This document shows, one piece after another, positions 5,789 through 8,782 of a stretch of 8,782 nucleotides of DNA. Under the pieces are notes generated by a model. It was given only the letters and a program-made list of their open reading frames with translations. It had not been told where the DNA came from and searched no databases. The stretch is taken from the NCBI GenBank assembly GCA_030613605.1, contig JAUWLO010000078.1, forward strand, positions 1-8,782. The letters are read 5' to 3'. Position numbers and translations under genes: made by a program. The stretch comes from Gammaproteobacteria bacterium (GTDB lineage: Bacteria; Pseudomonadota; Gammaproteobacteria; SZUA-152). Each line of letters starts with the position of its first letter. Position 1 is the stretch's first letter.

Positions 5789-7468
5789 ATGTCTAAATTG
5801 AATCTTGTATTAGCACTGCGGTTATTTGCTGTGGCCATTGCGCTGCTTTTGGCTTCCTGTGGTGGTCAACCGACAATCTCGGAAACGATGTCGGCAGATG
5901 AAGCTCCAGCTGTTAAGAAAACAGATGCTGACAAAGCAGCAATATCCCAGAAAGAACAGGAACCTCCCTCGATAGAATTAATTCCTCGTAAGGATATGGA
6001 TGATCCAAAAATACCCATGGAGCCTCTTCCTGCCGATGAGCCCGCGGAAGAGTCTGAGAAACAACCGGAAATATCTGTGGAAACAGCGACTGGGGAGATG
6101 AAACAGGAACCAGCAGCAAAAGAAGTACTACCTTCCGTTGCAACACCAGCTGTAGAACCGACTCCAGCACCGGTAGAAAAACCAATAGTAGCACCTGCAA
6201 AAAAAGCCAAATCATCGCCTCCTGCATCAAGCCCGGCGCCAATCCAGATACCTGCTGATCCAAACACCTTTATTGTGACAGTGGGAGCAAAGGCGACACC
6301 ACACCCATCTCTTGGCAAAGGCCATGTTATGGGGTTTCTAATTAATGGTGTATCAGGGAAGCAGCTGGTTTTTGAGCGAGGTCAAACTTATACGTTTGAT
6401 ATTCGCACAGACCCAAAACATGATGTTTATCTTTCGAAGAAGGAGATTGGCTGGGGAAGTACGCCGATAGCCGAGGGTGTGACGGGAGCTTACACTTACA
6501 AAGGAAAGATGGTGTTTACGCCATCTAAATCAACACCGAATAAGGTTTATTACGCTTGCCGAAATCACCCTAATATGGGGGCGTTAATCCAGATTATTAA
6601 CCCTGGCGAAAAAGCGGCAACAGTTAAGCAGCAAGCAACATCGACCAGAGCTTCGACAACAAAGAAACAGTCGAAAATTACAGCCTCCCAGGTGAAGCAA
6701 AAACTGATGTTTGCCGAGATGATGTCTAAGTCCAAAGGCGCTAAGCGAGTGCTTGCCAGTCAGAACGATGAGGCAAAAGAGCTGTTAAAGAATGCAAAGT
6801 CACAGCTGTTAGAAGGCCGCGAGAAATCCCTGGTGGGGGCCTTGCCTGAAGCGCTTGCTCTTGCAAATGAATCATTGAATATGATGAGTGAAGCCAATCG
6901 ATTGGTGCCGGGTGAAGAAGAAATGGCGCAGTTGGCCGAAAATTATAAATCGTTACTTGCCGAGATTGAAGGTTATCAAAAATCACATAAAGACAATGTG
7001 GCCCGTTTAGAAAAAATTAGTTCTGTTCCTGACGGTGCTCGTTACGACGAGGCGGGTGTTAATAAAAAATTATCAGAAGCCCAGTCTTTGGCAGACAGGA
7101 AAAACTATGTGCGTGCAAATGCTGTGTTGGGTAAAGTGCAGCAAATTATCACTATGGCGCTGCACAAAATGCTCGATTCTACCACTCTTGTGTATGACCT
7201 GAATTTCGCGACAGCAGCTGATGAGTATGAGTATGAACGGAAACGTTTTATTGGCTACGAAGAATTAATACCCATTGCAATTGAAGCCAAGAAGCCAGCC
7301 CCTGGTGCTATTAAGCTGATGGAAAGTTTTCATGAAAAGGCTCGTAAACGTCGTGATCAGGCAGTGGCCAAAGCGGCTGCTGGTGAGTATGGTGATGCAA
7401 TAGCAATGTTGCAGCAGGCAACCAAAACTGTTCGGCGGGCTTTGCGAATGGTGGGGGTAATGCAGTAG
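5789..7468 (+). CDS. cupredoxin-domain lipoprotein with helical repeat C-terminus
   Basis: A 559-residue lipoprotein. AGGGA (5778-5782) precedes ATG 5789. A lipobox LASC (21-24) ends the signal peptide, so Cys24 should be lipidated. Residues 30-157 are a Pro/Glu/Lys/Ala-rich, probably disordered stalk. Residues about 160-271 form a cupredoxin-like domain: FIVTVGAKAT, then RGQTYTFDIRTDPKHDVYLS, and the signature YYACRNHPNMG. H211, C257, H260 and M263 are in the order and C-x2-H-x2-M spacing expected for a type-1 copper site (plastocyanin/azurin families); H172 and H179 are extra. Residues 300-559 are helix-rich with three degenerate repeats (about 329-372, 424-462, 516-555). The role is inferred as a membrane-tethered one-electron carrier, or a copper-binding subunit, working with the cytochromes around it. 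It lies between two paralogous triheme genes. I know no named gene with this architecture. Confidence 0.85.
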   Translation: MSKLNLVLALRLFAVAIALLLASCGGQPTISETMSADEAPAVKKTDADKAAISQKEQEPPSIELIPRKDMDDPKIPMEPLPADEPAEESEKQPEISVETATGEMKQEPAAKEVLPSVATPAVEPTPAPVEKPIVAPAKKAKSSPPASSPAPIQIPADPNTFIVTVGAKATPHPSLGKGHVMGFLINGVSGKQLVFERGQTYTFDIRTDPKHDVYLSKKEIGWGSTPIAEGVTGAYTYKGKMVFTPSKSTPNKVYYACRNHPNMGALIQIINPGEKAATVKQQATSTRASTTKKQSKITASQVKQKLMFAEMMSKSKGAKRVLASQNDEAKELLKNAKSQLLEGREKSLVGALPEALALANESLNMMSEANRLVPGEEEMAQLAENYKSLLAEIEGYQKSHKDNVARLEKISSVPDGARYDEAGVNKKLSEAQSLADRKNYVRANAVLGKVQQIITMALHKMLDSTTLVYDLNFATAADEYEYERKRFIGYEELIPIAIEAKKPAPGAIKLMESFHEKARKRRDQAVAKAAAGEYGDAIAMLQQATKTVRRALRMVGVMQ

Positions 7469-7571
7469 CGCTGTGCAGTTATTCGTTGTGACATGCGGGC
7501 GAAGTGAGTTATATCGGCCTGGCCTGGATTCGTGAATTTATTTGTTATATTTAAAAAGTAGTCATATTAAA

Positions 7572-8141
7572 ATGAAATTGAAATATTCATCCTTAAAGCA
7601 AATAGTTTATATAACGTTTGCACTGACGTTCTTCATTTATGCCAGTAATATTTTTGCCGAAGAAGGCGGCGGACATTATCAGTTGCATGGTGATGTGGTG
7701 CCAATCGCTGAAGACGGCATTCATGATCCTGAGAATGCAGCAGTTGCCACTTTACAGTCTCCCGCAGATGCGATGAAAGATTTTCCACGCGATAAGCGTG
7801 GTGTCATTAACTGGGTGGAAACTCTGGATAGTGGCCTGATTGCGCCGCGAACTGGAGTGACAGGTGCTGAAAAAATGCACTCGGTTGATTTCGATGTGAT
7901 TTTTAAAAATACAGCGTCGATGCCGTATGTACGTTTCCCGCATTTGCCTCATACAAAATGGCTAACCTGTAAAAATTGTCATCCTGCGATATTTCTACCT
8001 CAGCGGGGTGGCAATTTCGTTACCATGGCTTCTATCATAGAAGGTGAATTTTGTGGTGTATGCCATGGCAAGGTCGCTTTCCCACCATTGGAGTGTAATC
8101 GATGTCACAGTGTTGCCCGCGACAACGTTGGACTTCGTTAA
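7572..8141 (+). CDS. triheme c7-type cytochrome, paralog of the 4941-5603 product
   Basis: A 189-residue exported cytochrome from ATG 7572. The frame reaches back to TTG 7542, but 7572 gives a normal signal peptide (MKLKYSSLKQ, hydrophobic IVYITFALTFFIYA, cleavage near IFA/EE). No good ribosome-binding site is visible, so the start and translation rate are less certain than for its neighbours. The N-terminal module EDGIHD (47-52) through INWVETLDSGLIAPR (79-93) and the core FPHLPH (122-127), CKNCH (133-137), CGVCH (161-165), CNRCH (175-179) align along their length with the earlier paralog. As there, no histidine follows the last heme; H51, or M152 of the VTM motif, is a candidate third ligand. 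It lacks the long basic tail of its paralog. The next gene starts inside its last 40 bases, so the two are translationally coupled. Confidence 0.92.
   Translation: MKLKYSSLKQIVYITFALTFFIYASNIFAEEGGGHYQLHGDVVPIAEDGIHDPENAAVATLQSPADAMKDFPRDKRGVINWVETLDSGLIAPRTGVTGAEKMHSVDFDVIFKNTASMPYVRFPHLPHTKWLTCKNCHPAIFLPQRGGNFVTMASIIEGEFCGVCHGKVAFPPLECNRCHSVARDNVGLR
8090..8104 (+). promoter_or_regulatory. ribosome-binding site fixing the start of the NHL lipoprotein
   Basis: GGAG (8090-8093) lies eight bases before ATG 8102, inside the last codons of the triheme gene. The frame has a stop (TAA 8096-8098) just upstream, so 8102 is the first possible start. The only later ATG near the lipobox (8189) would leave a signal peptide of six residues without positive charge, which would not work. 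Confidence 0.7.
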
Positions 8142-8782
8142 CTTCGAAAGCGAAGAAGCTTTGTTTATTTTCCTTCCATGGTTTCTTCATGGTGGTTCTG
8201 GTTGGCTGTAGTGTGACTAAACTGGAAAAGTTTGCCACCGAAAAAGATTACAACAAAACAACTCCGCGCACATACCGGGACACCGGACTTTCTCAAAAGG
8301 TCGGGGACGAACTCCTTACGCCTGATTCCATCATCATGGGCGGCAGCCAGTCTTTGGGAGGCTATACCGGCCAGTTTCAACGGATGATGATCGGTAATGA
8401 AGATGAAATCAAACTGATAGAACCCGTTGCTGTTGGTGGTACAGAAGGCCTGCTTTATATCGTGGATGCAGGAGCCAGAACTGTTTACAAGTATGATTTG
8501 GCTATGAATGACATCGTGCCGGTAAAGGATATCGCGGTTCATTTTAAAGGCAATATGGGCCATATATACGTTGCGAAGGATCGCTCATTTTATATTGTTG
8601 ATTCCGTCGGTAAGCAGGTATTGCATTTTAGTGAGCAGGGGATTCTGTTAACCACGTTCCAGGATTATGCCAACCTTTCTCGGCCTATAGACGTGTTGGT
8701 AGATGAAGAGAACGGTGATGTGTTGGTGGCTGACGGCTCGTTTAGCCATATTGTTGTTTTTAATGCATTAGGCAAAGCAGTG
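8102..8782 (+). CDS. NHL/beta-propeller lipoprotein, N-terminal part (runs off window)
   Basis: At least 227 residues, open to the last base. From ATG 8102 the product begins with a Lys/Arg-containing n-region (PRQRW, SKAKK), a hydrophobic core from LCLF onward and a lipobox LVGC (33-36), so it is a predicted lipoprotein. After a polar linker come blade-like units of the NHL/six-bladed propeller type: IEPVAVGGTEGLLYIVDAG with VYKYD (about 106-132), GHIYVAKDRSFYIVDSVG with VLHFSEQG (153-180), and SRPIDVLVDEENGDVLVADG with VVFNALG (193-224). The pattern P-x-V-x-V-D-x-x-x-G-x-x-x-V-x-D is typical. Such propellers are frequent companions of multiheme cytochrome loci and are taken to be docking or scaffold proteins, but no catalytic site is visible. 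It overlaps the upstream cytochrome gene by 40 bases. The full length and the number of blades cannot be seen. Confidence 0.88.
   Translation, partial: MSQCCPRQRWTSLTSKAKKLCLFSFHGFFMVVLVGCSVTKLEKFATEKDYNKTTPRTYRDTGLSQKVGDELLTPDSIIMGGSQSLGGYTGQFQRMMIGNEDEIKLIEPVAVGGTEGLLYIVDAGARTVYKYDLAMNDIVPVKDIAVHFKGNMGHIYVAKDRSFYIVDSVGKQVLHFSEQGILLTTFQDYANLSRPIDVLVDEENGDVLVADGSFSHIVVFNALGKAV

Noticed and set aside
5866..6318. 150-codon open frame on the minus strand opposite the Pro/Glu-rich stalk
   Set aside because: The Gly/Ala/Ser-rich translation is the complement of the repetitive linker codons, with no ribosome site or domain.
7485..7513. Promoter TTGTGA-17-TTATAT upstream of the last triheme gene
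   Set aside because: The spacing is ideal but the hexamers match only about four and three of six positions. That is too weak to list as a feature, though a separate promoter here remains possible.
8142..8170. Intrinsic terminator between the last cytochrome and the NHL gene
   Set aside because: The CTTCG-AAAG-CGAAG hairpin is followed by interrupted T-rich sequence rather than a T tract, and it lies inside the coding frame of the NHL lipoprotein.
8165..8563. 132-codon open frame on the minus strand at the right end
   Set aside because: It opposes the NHL lipoprotein, whose lipobox and propeller repeats are clear. The minus-strand product has no recognisable feature.

Overview
The window reads as one co-oriented block (all genes on the + strand) from a Gram-negative, didermal bacterium that moves electrons across its envelope. 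Every complete product carries a Sec or lipoprotein signal peptide, one is a large outer-membrane beta-barrel ending in Phe, and four are multiheme c-type cytochromes (4+3+3+3 = 13 CXXCH motifs). The protein families resemble those of metal-, sulfur- or electrode-respiring Proteobacteria and Desulfuromonadales-like bacteria. The sequence alone does not fix the genus. Base composition looks balanced and I see no transposase, integrase, tRNA, rRNA or CRISPR array.

Layout: (1) 1-211, leader with a good sigma70-like promoter (TTGACA at 56-61, extended -10 at 80-85). (2) 212-1093, secreted tetraheme cytochrome, closed by a strong intrinsic terminator at 1121-1158. (3) 1159-1302, a promoter with a striking inverted repeat, then 1303-2340, a periplasmic parvulin-type peptidyl-prolyl isomerase. 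(4) 2341-2579, a 239-base gap with little structure, then 2580-4376, a beta-barrel outer-membrane protein. (5) 4377-4511, a gap with a G-rich 9-bp tandem repeat and a hairpin, then two triheme cytochromes (4512-4919 and 4941-5603) 21 bases apart. (6) Intrinsic terminator at 5664-5700. (7) 5789-7468, a lipoprotein with a proline-rich stalk, a type-1-copper cupredoxin domain and a repetitive helical C-terminus. (8) 7572-8141, a third triheme cytochrome, paralogous to the second. (9) 8102 to the window end, an NHL/beta-propeller lipoprotein overlapping the previous gene by 40 bases and cut by the window edge.

Working model (inference): the three triheme cytochromes and the cupredoxin lipoprotein relay electrons in the periplasm. 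The barrel provides passage through the outer membrane. The tetraheme cytochrome is the outer partner or a polymerising 'nanowire' candidate. The prolyl isomerase helps fold exported components, and the NHL lipoprotein acts as scaffold or docking factor. The parts list resembles known porin-cytochrome and cytochrome-filament loci, but the copper-domain fusion, the barrel without cysteines and the exact combination do not match a conduit I can name. Transcription is probably split into at least three units, given two terminators and separate promoter candidates.
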